This document shows, piece by piece, positions 35,775 through 44,478 of a stretch of 64,000 nucleotides of DNA (position 1 is its first letter; every line of letters starts with the position of its first letter). The DNA is taken from NCBI GenBank assembly GCA_030424865.1, contig JAUHVR010000007.1, forward strand, positions 124,001-188,000, in the 5' to 3' direction. This DNA comes from Alphaproteobacteria bacterium. GTDB lineage: Bacteria; Pseudomonadota; Alphaproteobacteria; Rhodobacterales; Rhodobacteraceae. The notes under the pieces are model-generated. The model saw nothing but the letters and a program-made list of their open reading frames with translations. It had not been told where the DNA came from and did no database searches. The translations under genes were made by a program, and so were the position numbers.

Positions 35775-36508
35775 GACAGGACAGGCAGCGGAACGCGCCC
35801 GTCAGCGCCAAGCGTCCAGATCTCGCCATCCTCGAAGACGCCCACGGTCAGCGCCCGTCCATACCCGGCACCGGTGTCCAGATTGACCCGGTTCCGGTGA
35901 CGTTCGGGCGTTTCCACCACCGTGTGACCGTGCACCACCAGCGCGCCGTGGTCGCCGGGATCCATCAGAAAGGTGCTGCGGATCCAGACGAGGTCATCTT
36001 CGTCCTGGCTGGCAAGCGGGATGCCGGGGCGCACCCCGGCATGAACGAAGAAAAGGCCGGGCTGTTCGTGGCTCAGGTGCAGCGACCGAAGAAAGCCTTT
36101 GTGTGCCTCGGGCACCATTTCGCGTGCCGAAAAGGCAACGTCACGCAGGCGCGCGCGTTCCTTGACGCTGACGCCGTATGAGGCAAGCGTTTCAAGCCCG
36201 CCGATGTTCTTGTGCAGCCAGTGGTAGCCCACCAGCAATTGTGGGTCATGCAGCGGGTGGGGTTCGGCCAGGAACCATTCGAACAGGCGGTCGTGGTTGC
36301 CTTTCAGACAGGTCCAGTTGCGCCCTTCGGCCAGCCCCTGTGACAGGCGTTCGATCACGCCCTGGCTGTCGGGGCCGCGATCCACGTAGTCACCCAGAAA
36401 GACGATCCGGGCATCCGGGCCGCCGTCAGCCTCGATGTGCTCCAGCGCATTGTCCAGCTTGGTCAGGTTTCCGTGAATGTCGCCAACGGCGTAGATAGCA
36501 GAAGTCAT
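35771..36508 (-). CDS. metallophosphoesterase, PrpA/PrpB-like (serine/threonine phosphatase fold)
   Basis: The 245-residue calcineurin-like phosphoesterase has the metal motifs in order: YAVGDIHGNLTKL (DxH), VFLGDYVDRGPDS (GDxxDRG), CLKGNHDRLF (GNHD), and later VHAGVRPG and VHGHTVVE. This set is typical of Ser/Thr protein phosphatases and of diadenosine tetraphosphatase relatives. It is cytoplasmic, with the start at the ATG just before AIYAVGD; an upstream extension lacks family similarity. The substrate is unknown. Confidence 0.88.
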   Translation of the reverse strand: MTSAIYAVGDIHGNLTKLDNALEHIEADGGPDARIVFLGDYVDRGPDSQGVIERLSQGLAEGRNWTCLKGNHDRLFEWFLAEPHPLHDPQLLVGYHWLHKNIGGLETLASYGVSVKERARLRDVAFSAREMVPEAHKGFLRSLHLSHEQPGLFFVHAGVRPGIPLASQDEDDLVWIRSTFLMDPGDHGALVVHGHTVVETPERHRNRVNLDTGAGYGRALTVGVFEDGEIWTLGADGRVPLPVLS

Positions 36509-36590
36509 CGAAATGCGTCCTTGATCAACTGCCGCTCCTTTACACGGGGCTGCGCCAAGTGTCCAAGCAAGGGGGCGGCGCGGCAAAACA

Positions 36591-36615
36591 AAAGGCCGCC
36601 AAAGCGGCGGCCTTT
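36591..36615 (-). terminator. terminator downstream of serA
   Basis: AAAGGCCGCC and GGCGGCCTTT form a perfect 10-bp stem around a 5-base loop. Read on the minus strand it continues into TTTTGTTTTG. It starts 26 bp after the serA stop. Confidence 0.85.
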
Positions 36616-36640
36616 ATCGGTCTTTGTACAGAGCCCGGGC

Positions 36641-38236
36641 TTAGGCCACGTCAAACTGCAACGGTTTGACTTGCCGGAACATGCCAGTCTTGCACAGTTC
36701 GTCGATGACCGGCGTGGGTACGGGTTCGTCAACGTAAAGCAGCGCGATGGCGCCACCGCCGACCTCGGACCGGCCCAGCGTGAAGTTCGCGATGTTCACG
36801 CCGTTGCCACCCATGGTCTGACCCAGGGTGCCGATGATGCCCGGCACGTCCTCGTTGGTGGTGTAGAGCATATGCGCGCCCACCTCGGCGTCGATGTTGA
36901 TGCCCTTGATCTGGATAAAGCGCGGCTTGCCGTCCGAGAAGACGGTGCCCGCGACCGAGCGCTCCATCTCTTCGGTCACCACGGTGATCTTGATGTAGCC
37001 GTCAAACGAGCCCGACTTGTCCTGGTTGGTGGTCGAGATCTGGATGCCACGTTCCTTGGCGATGATCGGGGCCGACACCATGTTCACGTCGGGGTTGGCC
37101 TTTTTCATGATGCCCGCGATGGCGGCGCAGTTCAGCGCCTCGAGGTTCATGTCGGCAACCACACCGTCATAGAGGATGTTGATGGCCTTGATCGGTGCGT
37201 CCGACATCTGGCCCGCGAAGGCACCCAGGTGGTCAGCCAACTTGATCCAGGGGCCCATGACCTTGGCCTCTTCGGCGGTGACCGAGGGCATGTTCAGCGC
37301 GTTCTCGACAGCGCCGGTCAGCAGATAGTTCGACATCTGCTCGGCCACCTGAAGGGCAACGTTTTCCTGCGCCTCGGTGGTCGCGGCGCCCAGGTGCGGG
37401 GTGCAGACGACGTTGGGCAGGTTGAACAGGGCGTTTTCCTTGGCGGGCTCTTCCTTGAAGACGTCAAAGGCGGCCCCGGCGACGTGGCCGGATTTCAGCA
37501 GCTCGGCCAGGGCCTCTTCGTCGACCAGGCCACCGCGGGCACAGTTGACGATGCGGACGCCCTTCTTGGTCTTCGCGAGGTTCTCGCGGCTCAGGATGTT
37601 GGCCGTGGACTCGGTGAAGGGCACGTGCAGGGTGATGAAGTCGGCGCGGGCCAGCAGGTCATCCAGTTCGACCTTCTCGACCTGCATCTTCTTGGCCTTC
37701 TCTTCCGACAGGAAGGGATCATAGGCGATGACCTTCATTTTCAGGCCACGGGCGCGGTCACAGACGATGCCGCCGATGTTGCCTGCGCCGATGACGCCCA
37801 GGGTCTTGTTGGTCAGTTCGACGCCCATGAACTTGGATTTTTCCCACTTGCCCGCATGGGTCGAGGCGCTGGCCTCGGGGATCTGTCGGGCGACGGCGAA
37901 CATCATGGCGATGGCGTGCTCGGCGGTGGTGATCATGTTGCCGAAGGGGGTGTTCATGACGATCACACCCTTTTTCGAGGCGGCATCCTTGTCGACGTTG
38001 TCGGTGCCGATGCCGGCGCGGCCGACAACCTTGAGGTTGGTTGCGGCGTCAAGGATGGTGGGTGTGACCTTGGTGGCCGAGCGGATGGCCAGGCCATCAT
38101 ATTGGCCGATCAGCTCGGCCAGCTTTTCCTTGTCCTTGCCCAGGTCGGGCATGAAGTCGACGTCGATGCCGCGGTCGCGGAAGATCTGAACAGCGGTTTC
38201 GGACAGCTTGTCGGAAACGAGAACTTTGGGGGCCAT
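36641..38236 (-). CDS. serA: D-3-phosphoglycerate dehydrogenase SerA
   Basis: SerA oxidises 3-phosphoglycerate to 3-phosphohydroxypyruvate, the entry to serine synthesis. The 531-residue protein is the long form: the N-terminal substrate and NAD domains include GVIGAGNIGGIV near 145, ARGGLVDE and PHLGAATTEAQ with the catalytic His. An intervening ASB-like domain follows, then a C-terminal ACT domain (NEDVPGIIGTLGQTMGG) that usually senses serine. It lies downstream of serC with a large palindromic repeat in the 108-bp gap. Confidence 0.95.
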   Translation of the reverse strand: MAPKVLVSDKLSETAVQIFRDRGIDVDFMPDLGKDKEKLAELIGQYDGLAIRSATKVTPTILDAATNLKVVGRAGIGTDNVDKDAASKKGVIVMNTPFGNMITTAEHAIAMMFAVARQIPEASASTHAGKWEKSKFMGVELTNKTLGVIGAGNIGGIVCDRARGLKMKVIAYDPFLSEEKAKKMQVEKVELDDLLARADFITLHVPFTESTANILSRENLAKTKKGVRIVNCARGGLVDEEALAELLKSGHVAGAAFDVFKEEPAKENALFNLPNVVCTPHLGAATTEAQENVALQVAEQMSNYLLTGAVENALNMPSVTAEEAKVMGPWIKLADHLGAFAGQMSDAPIKAINILYDGVVADMNLEALNCAAIAGIMKKANPDVNMVSAPIIAKERGIQISTTNQDKSGSFDGYIKITVVTEEMERSVAGTVFSDGKPRFIQIKGINIDAEVGAHMLYTTNEDVPGIIGTLGQTMGGNGVNIANFTLGRSEVGGGAIALLYVDEPVPTPVIDELCKTGMFRQVKPLQFDVA

Positions 38237-38263
38237 GAGTGTGGTCCTTTTGGAGTGCGGGGA

Positions 38264-38338
38264 GCGGCGGGGTAAACCCCGCCCTACGCATGAATTGAAA
38301 CGTTTGAAGCTGTGGTAGGGCGGGGTTTACCCCGCCGC
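38264..38338. repeat. large palindromic REP-like repeat between serC and serA
   Basis: Two perfectly complementary 24-base arms (38264-38287 and 38315-38338) flank a 27-base loop. Each arm contains the smaller dyad GGGGTAAACCCC or its complement, so the arms can also fold alone. The core GTAGGGCGGGGTTTACCCC looks like a dispersed intergenic repeat rather than a terminator, because no T tract follows. Confidence 0.75.
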
Positions 38339-38344
38339 CACCGG

Positions 38345-39499
38345 TCAGGCGGCTTGCGCCAGGGCCTCGATTTCGGCCTCGAAGGCATATTCGAGCCAGG
38401 GCAGCATCGCCTCGATGTCCGAGGTCTCGATCGTGCCGCCACACCAGATCCGCAGACCCGCCGGTGCGTCACGATAGGCACCGACATCCAGCGCCACGCC
38501 TTCGGCCTCGAGCCGTTTGGCGACGGCCTTTGCAAAGGCGGCCCCATCGGTGATCCGCGCATCGGTGAACTTCAGGCAGACGCTGGTGTTCGACCGCGTC
38601 GCGGCATCTTCGGCGAGGTTGTCGATCCAGTCGCGGGCTTCGCAGAAGTCCCAGACGGCTTGCGCATTGGCATCCGCGCGGGCGATCAGCCCCTGCAGCC
38701 CGCCGACCGAGCGTGCCCAGTCCAGCGCCACCAGGTAATCCTCGACCGCCATCATCGAAGGCGTGTTGATCGTCGCGCCCGAAAAGATGCCGTCGATCAG
38801 CTTGCCGCCCTTGGTCAGGCGGAAGATCTTGGGCAGAGGCCAGGCAGGCGTGTACCTTTCCAAGCGGTCCACAGCGCGGGGGCTCAGGATCAGCATGCCG
38901 TGTGCGGCCTCGCCGCCCAGCACCTTTTGCCAGCTGAAGGTCACCACATCCAGCTTGTCCCAGGGCAGGTCCATCGCAAAGGCCGCCGAGGTCGCGTCGC
39001 AGATCGTCAGACCGGCGCGATCCGCCGGGATCGCGTCGCCGTTTGGCAGGCGCACACCCGAAGTCGTGCCGTTCCAGGTGAAGACAACGTCATTGTCAAA
39101 ATCGACTGTCGCAAAATCGACGATCTGGCCGTAGTCGGCGGTTTTCACCTCGGCCTCGATCTTCAGCTGCTTGACCACATCGGTGACCCAGCCTGCGCCA
39201 AAGCTTTCCCAGGCCAGCATCTCGGCCTTGCGCGCGCCCAGCAGCGACCACATCGCCATTTCCATCGCGCCGGTGTCCGAGGCAGGCACAATGCCGATCT
39301 TGTAGTCCGCCGGCACGCCCAGCAGGTCGCGGGTTTCTTCGATGGCGGCCTTCAGCTTGGCCTTGCCCACGGCGGCGCGGTGTGACCGGCCCAGGGCGGC
39401 GTCCTGAAGTTTCGACAGTTCGAATGTGGGGATCTTGGCACAAGGGCCCGAGGAAAAACGCGGATTGGCCGGCCGCGTTGCCGGTGTCGTCGTCGTCAT
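38345..39499 (-). CDS. serC: phosphoserine aminotransferase SerC
   Basis: SerC transaminates 3-phosphohydroxypyruvate with glutamate to give phosphoserine. The 384-residue fold-type I PLP enzyme has [13 protein letters not shown] near the start, [13 protein letters not shown], and the PLP lysine in [14 protein letters not shown] near residue 190. It is of the alphaproteobacterial type, distinct from E. coli SerC. The start is the internal ATG ([13 protein letters not shown]); a 56-residue upstream extension is unsupported. serC precedes serA on the same strand. Confidence 0.94.
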   Translation of the reverse strand: MTTTTPATRPANPRFSSGPCAKIPTFELSKLQDAALGRSHRAAVGKAKLKAAIEETRDLLGVPADYKIGIVPASDTGAMEMAMWSLLGARKAEMLAWESFGAGWVTDVVKQLKIEAEVKTADYGQIVDFATVDFDNDVVFTWNGTTSGVRLPNGDAIPADRAGLTICDATSAAFAMDLPWDKLDVVTFSWQKVLGGEAAHGMLILSPRAVDRLERYTPAWPLPKIFRLTKGGKLIDGIFSGATINTPSMMAVEDYLVALDWARSVGGLQGLIARADANAQAVWDFCEARDWIDNLAEDAATRSNTSVCLKFTDARITDGAAFAKAVAKRLEAEGVALDVGAYRDAPAGLRIWCGGTIETSDIEAMLPWLEYAFEAEIEALAQAA

Positions 39500-39739
39500 A
39501 TCTGACCTAACCTTCCAGATAGATGCCCCTCGTTGGGGAGGGGTGTCCCACGGGCGGATGTATCCAAGGCAGGCGGGGCCGGCAACCGCCAAAGTTGCGC
39601 ACGACCGACGATTGGCGTCGAAAAAGCGACGCCCGTGTCGCCGAAAGGAAACTTCCTGCGATTGCAATTGATCGTGCTAGGCTCGGACAGGGCCAAATTT
39701 TTGGGCCCCGACTCACAACAAAAAAAGGGAGGGATCGTG

Positions 39740-40564
39740 ATGACATCAGTGAAGTGGCTTGTCGCGGCCGGAATATGCCTTTGGACCAGCGCAGTGTCTG
39801 GCGAAACGCTTGTGGAGCGCGGTGAATACCTGGTCGAAGGTCCGGCTGGATGCGGAAACTGCCACACCAGTCCGGTGCCGGGGTCGGCCCCCTATGCGGG
39901 CTGGGCGTTGGTCGAACCCGGGTTTGTGGCCCAGGCCAGCAATATCACCCCCGGTGGGCGCATCGCGGACTGGAGCGATGCAGAGCTTGCCCGCGCAATT
40001 CGCGAAGGCATTCGTCCCGACGGCAGCGTCATCGGTCCGCCGATGCCAATCATGTTGTACCGCAATTTGTCGGACAGCGACCTGAACGCGATTGTTGCCT
40101 ATATCCGTACGCTCGAACCGGTCGAAAGCGAGTTTGTCGCCTCGGAGTATCCGTTCCCGCTGCCTCCTGCCTATGGCCCGCCGATCGACAGCGTCCCCGA
40201 CGTGCCGCGCGAGGTCAGCGTGGCCTACGGGGAATACCTTGCCGGGCCGGTGGCGCATTGCACCGAGTGCCATTCGCTCAAAGACGGGATGCCTGACTTC
40301 GCCGGCAACTTTGGTGGCGGTGGTCATGAGTGGCACGGTCCCTGGGGTATTTCGGTGGCGGCCAATATCACCAGCCATGAGGACGGTCTGGCCGGATACA
40401 CGGACGATCAGATCATCACGATGATCACGCAGGGCATCCGGCCCGACGGGTCAAAGATGAACCCGCCAATGGGCTATCACCACTATGCACGCATGACCGA
40501 AGGGGATCTGAAGGCGCTGGTGATGTACCTGCGGACCATCCCGCCATTGCCGTCAGACGGGTAA
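39740..40564 (+). CDS. exported diheme cytochrome c
   Basis: The 274-residue protein has a signal peptide (residues 1-21, ending AVSG). Two cytochrome c domains carry CGNCH (38-42) and CTECH (174-178). Met ligands are likely in IGPPMPIMLYR and NPPMGYHHY. The two halves share a NIT(P/S)...G(I/L)..(Y/W)(S/T)D pattern, suggesting an internal duplication. It resembles the cytochrome subunit of membrane-bound alcohol or aldehyde dehydrogenases, but no dehydrogenase gene is adjacent. A strong GGGAGGG site sets the ATG; a GTG one codon earlier is an alternative. It lies between serC and serB. Confidence 0.87.
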   Translation: MTSVKWLVAAGICLWTSAVSGETLVERGEYLVEGPAGCGNCHTSPVPGSAPYAGWALVEPGFVAQASNITPGGRIADWSDAELARAIREGIRPDGSVIGPPMPIMLYRNLSDSDLNAIVAYIRTLEPVESEFVASEYPFPLPPAYGPPIDSVPDVPREVSVAYGEYLAGPVAHCTECHSLKDGMPDFAGNFGGGGHEWHGPWGISVAANITSHEDGLAGYTDDQIITMITQGIRPDGSKMNPPMGYHHYARMTEGDLKALVMYLRTIPPLPSDG

Positions 40565-40625
40565 GGGCTCTGGTCCTTTGAGGCGGGGCGTGCTTTATGC
40601 GCCCCGTCAGACCATGGAGGGCCTC

Positions 40626-41498
40626 ATGTATATTGTCTCTTTGATCGCGGCCAAGGGCGGCCTGGACCCGGCAGCAGCCGAGGCTTTGCGCAATGCCTGG
40701 GGCGGCGGCGACCTGGTCTGGCTGGCCCCGGATGAAGCCGCCGAGTTTTCCGTGGCCGATGTGCCCGGCAACCGGGCGCAGGTATGGGACGACATGCAGG
40801 CGCTGGGCATTGATCTGAACGTCCTGCCCGCCGAGGGGCGGCGCAAGGCTATGTTGCTGGCGGACATGGACAGCACGATGATCCAGCAGGAATGCATTGA
40901 CGAACTGGCCGAAGAGGCTGGCGTGGGCGAGCGCGTGAAAGATATCACCGCGCGGGCAATGAATGGCGAGTTGGACTTCGAGGGCGCCCTGACCGAACGG
41001 GTCGGGCTGCTGAAGGACATGCCGGAAACCATCATTGCCAAGGTGCTGGCCGAGCGGATCACCTTCATGCCGGGGGGCGCGGCGCTGGTGGCGACGATGA
41101 AGGCCAACGGTGGCTACGCGGCCCTGGTTTCGGGCGGGTTCACCGCCTTCACGGGCCATGTGGCGGCCGCGCTGGGATTTGACGAGAACCGTGCCAACAC
41201 GCTGTTGGCCGAGGGGGGTACGCTGACAGGGGATGTGGGCCGCCCGATCCTGGGTCGGCAGGCCAAGGTTGAGGCGCTGGAAGAGATCACGGCGCAGTTG
41301 GGAATTTCAGAGGATTCGGTGCTGGCCGTGGGCGACGGCGCGAATGATCTGGGGATGCTGGGTCGGGCGGGCATGGGCGTTGCCCTGCATGCCAAACCCT
41401 CGGTCCAGGCGGAATGTGACGTTCGGGTCAACCACGGGGATCTGACCGCACTTCTGTATTTGCAGGGCTACGCGCAGACCGACTTTGCGTCGGTCTGA
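40626..41498 (+). CDS. serB: phosphoserine phosphatase SerB
   Basis: SerB removes phosphate from phosphoserine, the last step of serine synthesis. The 290-residue HAD-superfamily protein has motif I LADMDSTMIQQECIDEL near residue 78, VSGGFTAFT (motif II) and AVGDGANDLGML (motif IV). An N-terminal domain of about 70 residues precedes the catalytic part, as in E. coli SerB. The ATG with a GGAGG site 5 bases upstream was chosen over an earlier in-frame ATG. serA, serC and serB thus lie within 5 kb. Confidence 0.94.
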   Translation: MYIVSLIAAKGGLDPAAAEALRNAWGGGDLVWLAPDEAAEFSVADVPGNRAQVWDDMQALGIDLNVLPAEGRRKAMLLADMDSTMIQQECIDELAEEAGVGERVKDITARAMNGELDFEGALTERVGLLKDMPETIIAKVLAERITFMPGGAALVATMKANGGYAALVSGGFTAFTGHVAAALGFDENRANTLLAEGGTLTGDVGRPILGRQAKVEALEEITAQLGISEDSVLAVGDGANDLGMLGRAGMGVALHAKPSVQAECDVRVNHGDLTALLYLQGYAQTDFASV

Positions 41499-41502
41499 TT
41501 GG

Positions 41503-41546
41503 GGGCTCTGCCCCCTGTCCCCCCGGGATATTTTTAAGCAAGAAGA
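41503..41546 (+). repeat. hairpin plus GGGATATTTTT-GCAAGAAGAA element, copy 1
   Basis: After serB, a GGGGGC/GCCCCC hairpin is followed by a C-run, GGGATATTTTT and AAGCAAGAAGAA. Nearly the same arrangement recurs at 52731-52787. It lies between convergent genes and probably acts as a terminator-like element for the plus strand. Confidence 0.6.
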
Positions 41547-41561
41547 AAACCGGGGCGCGGT

Positions 41562-41930
41562 TCAGAAATGCGCCTTGGGTTCGTCGGGTTTTCCGGCCGC
41601 CAGGGCCAAGAGGCCACCAAGGCCGGCAAATGCGATCGGGAACATCGTGAAGACGTTGAAGCCGAAAGCGTGATACATGCCCGCCGCCGACAGCAGCAGC
41701 AGGATGCCGCCCCAAAGCGCGCGGGCTCGGGCCATGGCGCCGCCGGCGATGGCCAGAACAGGTGCCAGCAGCGAGACGATGCGGATGGTCTGCGGGTCGT
41801 CGAAGAGCCCGAAGGTCTCGCCGACTTCTTCGAAGCGGCCCGTAAGCTCGGTATAGCCAAAGCTGAAGAAGCCAACGATCATGGCCAGAAGGCCGGCGAT
41901 GATGCCAAGCACCAAGGCTGCGTTGCGCAT
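41562..41930 (-). CDS. small integral membrane protein, 122 residues
   Basis: There are four hydrophobic segments (LVLGIIAGLLAMIVGFFSFG, VSLLAPVLAIAGGAMA, ALWGGILLLLSAAGMYHA and AFAGLGGLLALAAG) joined by short loops. The C-terminus is short and polar. The start is an ATG 10 bp after the ArsC-like gene, so it is likely cotranscribed with it. I do not assign a family. The YTELTGRFEEVGETFGLFDD loop between the first two segments could face outward. The function is unknown. Confidence 0.7.
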   Translation of the reverse strand: MRNAALVLGIIAGLLAMIVGFFSFGYTELTGRFEEVGETFGLFDDPQTIRIVSLLAPVLAIAGGAMARARALWGGILLLLSAAGMYHAFGFNVFTMFPIAFAGLGGLLALAAGKPDEPKAHF

Positions 41931-41940
41931 TGTCTTTCCT

Positions 41941-42258
41941 TTACTCGATACCCAGGGCGGCGCGGACCTCGGGCGTCCAGCCAAGGTGCAGCGTGTCATC
42001 CTGCGCGATCAGGGGGCGTTTCATCACGGTGGGATGCAGCGTGATCAGTTGCGCGGCATCCAGCTGACGCTCATCCTCGGACAGATTCCGCCAGGTTGTT
42101 GATTTTTTGTTCACTATGGCATCGCCAAAGCGGGAAACCGCCTGTGACAGAACCGACACGGGCACTCCATCACCCCGCACGTCCACCAGGGTGGCGCCTT
42201 CCAGTGATTTCAACGCCTTGCGGCACGTGTCACAGGTTTTCAGACCGTAAATTTTCAT
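41941..42258 (-). CDS. ArsC/Spx-family thioredoxin-fold protein
   Basis: The 105-residue protein begins MKIYGLKTCDTCRKALKSL, with Cys9 and Cys12 in a CDTC motif. It has the ArsC/Spx/YffB thioredoxin-like fold, with KKSTTWR and a C-terminal MKRPLIAQDDTLHLGW carrying the conserved Arg-Pro pair. The CxxC form is closer to YffB/Spx than to classical ArsC. Arsenate reduction is possible but there are no arsB or arsR genes nearby, so a general thiol role is as likely. Confidence 0.8.
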   Translation of the reverse strand: MKIYGLKTCDTCRKALKSLEGATLVDVRGDGVPVSVLSQAVSRFGDAIVNKKSTTWRNLSEDERQLDAAQLITLHPTVMKRPLIAQDDTLHLGWTPEVRAALGIE

Positions 42259-42482
42259 GCACCCTCTCGCGTCACGTCGATCAAATAATCATCAGTCGGG
42301 CATTTTGCACCCTGTTTTGCTTGCTTTTCATCGAAGCGGTGCAATCTTGGAACATGTGACTTTCGTCGATCGGGCGCGGGCTGGCGACATCCCGTGCTCT
42401 TGCGTGTTCCACGTGGGCGTTGGTGGCAAAGGCGGTTCCTGGGTTGCAGGGGTCGGAAGCAAGGCAAAAGGAGACACGGGAG

Positions 42483-42689
42483 ATGCCCAGCGGCACCGTG
42501 AAATGGTTCAATACCACAAAAGGCTACGGGTTCATTGCACCCGACGATGGCGGCAAGGATGTGTTTGTGCACATCTCGGCGGTCGAACGGTCGGGTCTGA
42601 CGGGGCTCGCGGACAACCAGAAGATTGAATACGAGTTGAAGGAAGGGCGCGACGGTCGGATGATGGCCGGAGAGCTCAAGCCGCTGTAA
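42483..42689 (+). CDS. cold-shock domain protein (CspA family)
   Basis: The 68-residue single CSD protein has both RNA-binding motifs: GTVKWFNTTKGYGFI (RNP1) and DVFVHISAVE (RNP2). It binds single-stranded RNA or DNA and melts secondary structure. The start ATG follows GGAGACACGGGAG. The 220-bp upstream region is free of other genes, so a long structured leader typical of cold-shock genes is possible. A terminator lies about 110 bp downstream. Confidence 0.93.
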   Translation: MPSGTVKWFNTTKGYGFIAPDDGGKDVFVHISAVERSGLTGLADNQKIEYELKEGRDGRMMAGELKPL

Positions 42690-42800
42690 TCGGATCCTCC
42701 CTCCGGCGGTCGAGGAGTTTACCTCGAACGTCCCGTTCTATTCCGTTTTCAGCGATTTCCTGATCGATTCCCAAATTTGGTCATAGCTGCATCAGCACAT

Positions 42801-42833
42801 TGCCCGGGCCGGGGCGCGGTCCGGGCAGTTTTT
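42801..42833 (+). terminator. terminator downstream of the cold-shock gene
   Basis: TGCCCGGGCC and GGTCCGGGCA form a 10-bp stem with one G-T pair and a 7-base loop, followed by GTTTTT. It lies just before the 3' end of the convergent DUF4399 gene. Confidence 0.7.
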
Positions 42834-42836
42834 CCA

Positions 42837-43277
42837 TCAGTCCGTGACGGTGATCGTGATCTGTTCCGACACGATCGGATTGGCATGCGGAATGTGGTTC
42901 AGATCCCCAAGCACAAGTTGCAGCGTGTGCGTACCGGGGTCGAGGTCCAGAAGAACCTCGGTCTGGCCGCCGCCAAAGTGCATGTGGTGCTCATCTGACA
43001 GGATGCCAAAATCCATCTCGCCCTCTTCGCCTTCGCCCATTGGGGCGCGGTTGATCAGCAGGTGATGGTGGCCGGTGTTCTCTTTTTCCGTACCCGCAGG
43101 CGCGACGCCCATGCCGGACAGGCCGAACAGGATCGTGATCGGGCTGCTGACGGATTGCCCGTCTTCCAGATTGATGAAATAGACATAGGCCCCCTCGGGC
43201 GCCGGGGTGTCGCCAGCCTGTGCCACGAAGGGTAGTGTGGCCACAGCCAGGCTGCAGACCAGTGCTTTGAATGACAT
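42837..43277 (-). CDS. exported DUF4399 protein
   Basis: The 146-residue protein has a signal peptide (cut after AQA, about residue 21). The rest is a single DUF4399 domain with YVYFINLEDGQSVSSPITI, GHHHLLIN, FGGGQTEVLLDLDPGTHTL and PIVSEQITITV. The clustered His residues (HHH, later DEHHMHF) could bind a metal. The fold appears to be an Ig-like beta sandwich in the periplasm. The molecular function of the family is unknown. It is monocistronic and divergent from a LysR gene. Confidence 0.85.
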   Translation of the reverse strand: MSFKALVCSLAVATLPFVAQAGDTPAPEGAYVYFINLEDGQSVSSPITILFGLSGMGVAPAGTEKENTGHHHLLINRAPMGEGEEGEMDFGILSDEHHMHFGGGQTEVLLDLDPGTHTLQLVLGDLNHIPHANPIVSEQITITVTD

Positions 43278-43503
43278 AGCTTATCCTCCCATTATTGGTT
43301 TCCGACAGATTCTGCCGGTGCAATCTGTCAACAATACCACGGTTTTCGGGGCTACAGCGCGGGATAGGCGGGATTACGCGTCCAATCGTTTCCGTGCCTC
43401 AGACACTGCCCGCAAATACCCCGGTATTGTCCGGCACGCGCCGCGTTTGTGCCAGAATTCACCATCATACCCTTGACCTGACTAAAGATTGAGGAACGCG
43501 AGT

Positions 43504-44409
43504 ATGGACCGTCTGACCGAGATGGAGGCTTTCGCGACAGTGGTGGATCAGGGGGGATTCACCGATGCCGCAAAGAAAATGGGGATCTCGAAATCTGCTG
43601 TATCCAAGCATGTCTCATCGCTTGAGGCACGATTGGGAGCCCGTTTGTTGAACCGAACCACGCGTCGAGTCAGCCCAACTGAAATCGGCCTTGCCTATTA
43701 TGACCGCGCCCGCCGCGTTCTGAACGATGCAGGCGAGGCGGATGCCCTGGTGACCTCGATGCAGTCGGCGCCTTCGGGGCTTTTGCGCATCAGCGTGGCG
43801 ACGGATTTCGGCGTCAATCACCTGAGCCCGATGCTGGGGGATTTCCTGGCCGAATTCCCCGACATCACCGTGAACATGGTGCTGAACAACCGCTACGTGG
43901 AACTGATCTCCGAAGGGTTCGACATGGCCGTGCGTATTGGCGAGCTGGAAGACAGCACCCTGCGTGCCCGGAAGCTGACCGAGACGACCAAGCGGATGAT
44001 CGCGGCGCCCGCGTATTTCGAAAAGTTCGGCCGCCCCCGCCGGATCGACGATCTGAACGAACACAAGCTTCTGCATTATTCAAACCAGGCCAGCGGCAAC
44101 GTCTGGAAGGTCACCGCGCCATCGGGCGAAAAGCGCCAGGTGCGCACCGCTGGTTGGCTGAGTGTCAACGACGGGCAATCCCTGCTGAACGCCTGTATCG
44201 CCGGGCTGGGCATCGCCTATCTGCCGTCCTACCTGTATTCCGAGGCCATGTCCGAAGGGCTGGTTCAGGATGCTATCCCGGATCTGCCGACCGAGACCCA
44301 GGGCATCTACGCGGTTTACCCGCCGGGCCGGTTCACCCAGCCCAAGGTCCGCGCCTTCATCGATTGCCTGGCCCATGCCTTTGCCGACAAGGGCCCGACC
44401 GACTGGTAA
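43504..44409 (+). CDS. LysR-family transcriptional regulator (AaeR/DsdC-like group)
   Basis: The 301-residue protein has an N-terminal helix-turn-helix (MDRLTEMEAFATVVDQGGFT, then AAKKMGISKSAVSKHVSSLE) and an effector domain with DFGVNHLSPML. The start ATG lies 8 bases after GAGGAAC; an in-frame TTG five codons upstream is a weaker option. It is divergent from the DUF4399 gene across 226 bp. The regulated genes are unknown. Confidence 0.9.
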   Translation: MDRLTEMEAFATVVDQGGFTDAAKKMGISKSAVSKHVSSLEARLGARLLNRTTRRVSPTEIGLAYYDRARRVLNDAGEADALVTSMQSAPSGLLRISVATDFGVNHLSPMLGDFLAEFPDITVNMVLNNRYVELISEGFDMAVRIGELEDSTLRARKLTETTKRMIAAPAYFEKFGRPRRIDDLNEHKLLHYSNQASGNVWKVTAPSGEKRQVRTAGWLSVNDGQSLLNACIAGLGIAYLPSYLYSEAMSEGLVQDAIPDLPTETQGIYAVYPPGRFTQPKVRAFIDCLAHAFADKGPTDW

Positions 44410-44444
44410 GTTTTCCCTCCTGAGCTCCAGGAAACCTGCGCAAG

Positions 44445-44478
44445 CCGGGACTTTCGGGTCCCGGTCTTTTTTTATTTT
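44445..44478 (+). terminator. terminator of the LysR gene
   Basis: CCGGGAC and GTCCCGG form a 7-bp stem with a 6-base loop, followed by TCTTTTTTTATTTT. The T tract runs into the stop codon of the convergent OmpA gene. Confidence 0.85.

Noticed and set aside
36437-38275. 612-residue plus-strand open frame
   Set aside because: It is antisense to serA, which is complete with NAD and ACT motifs.
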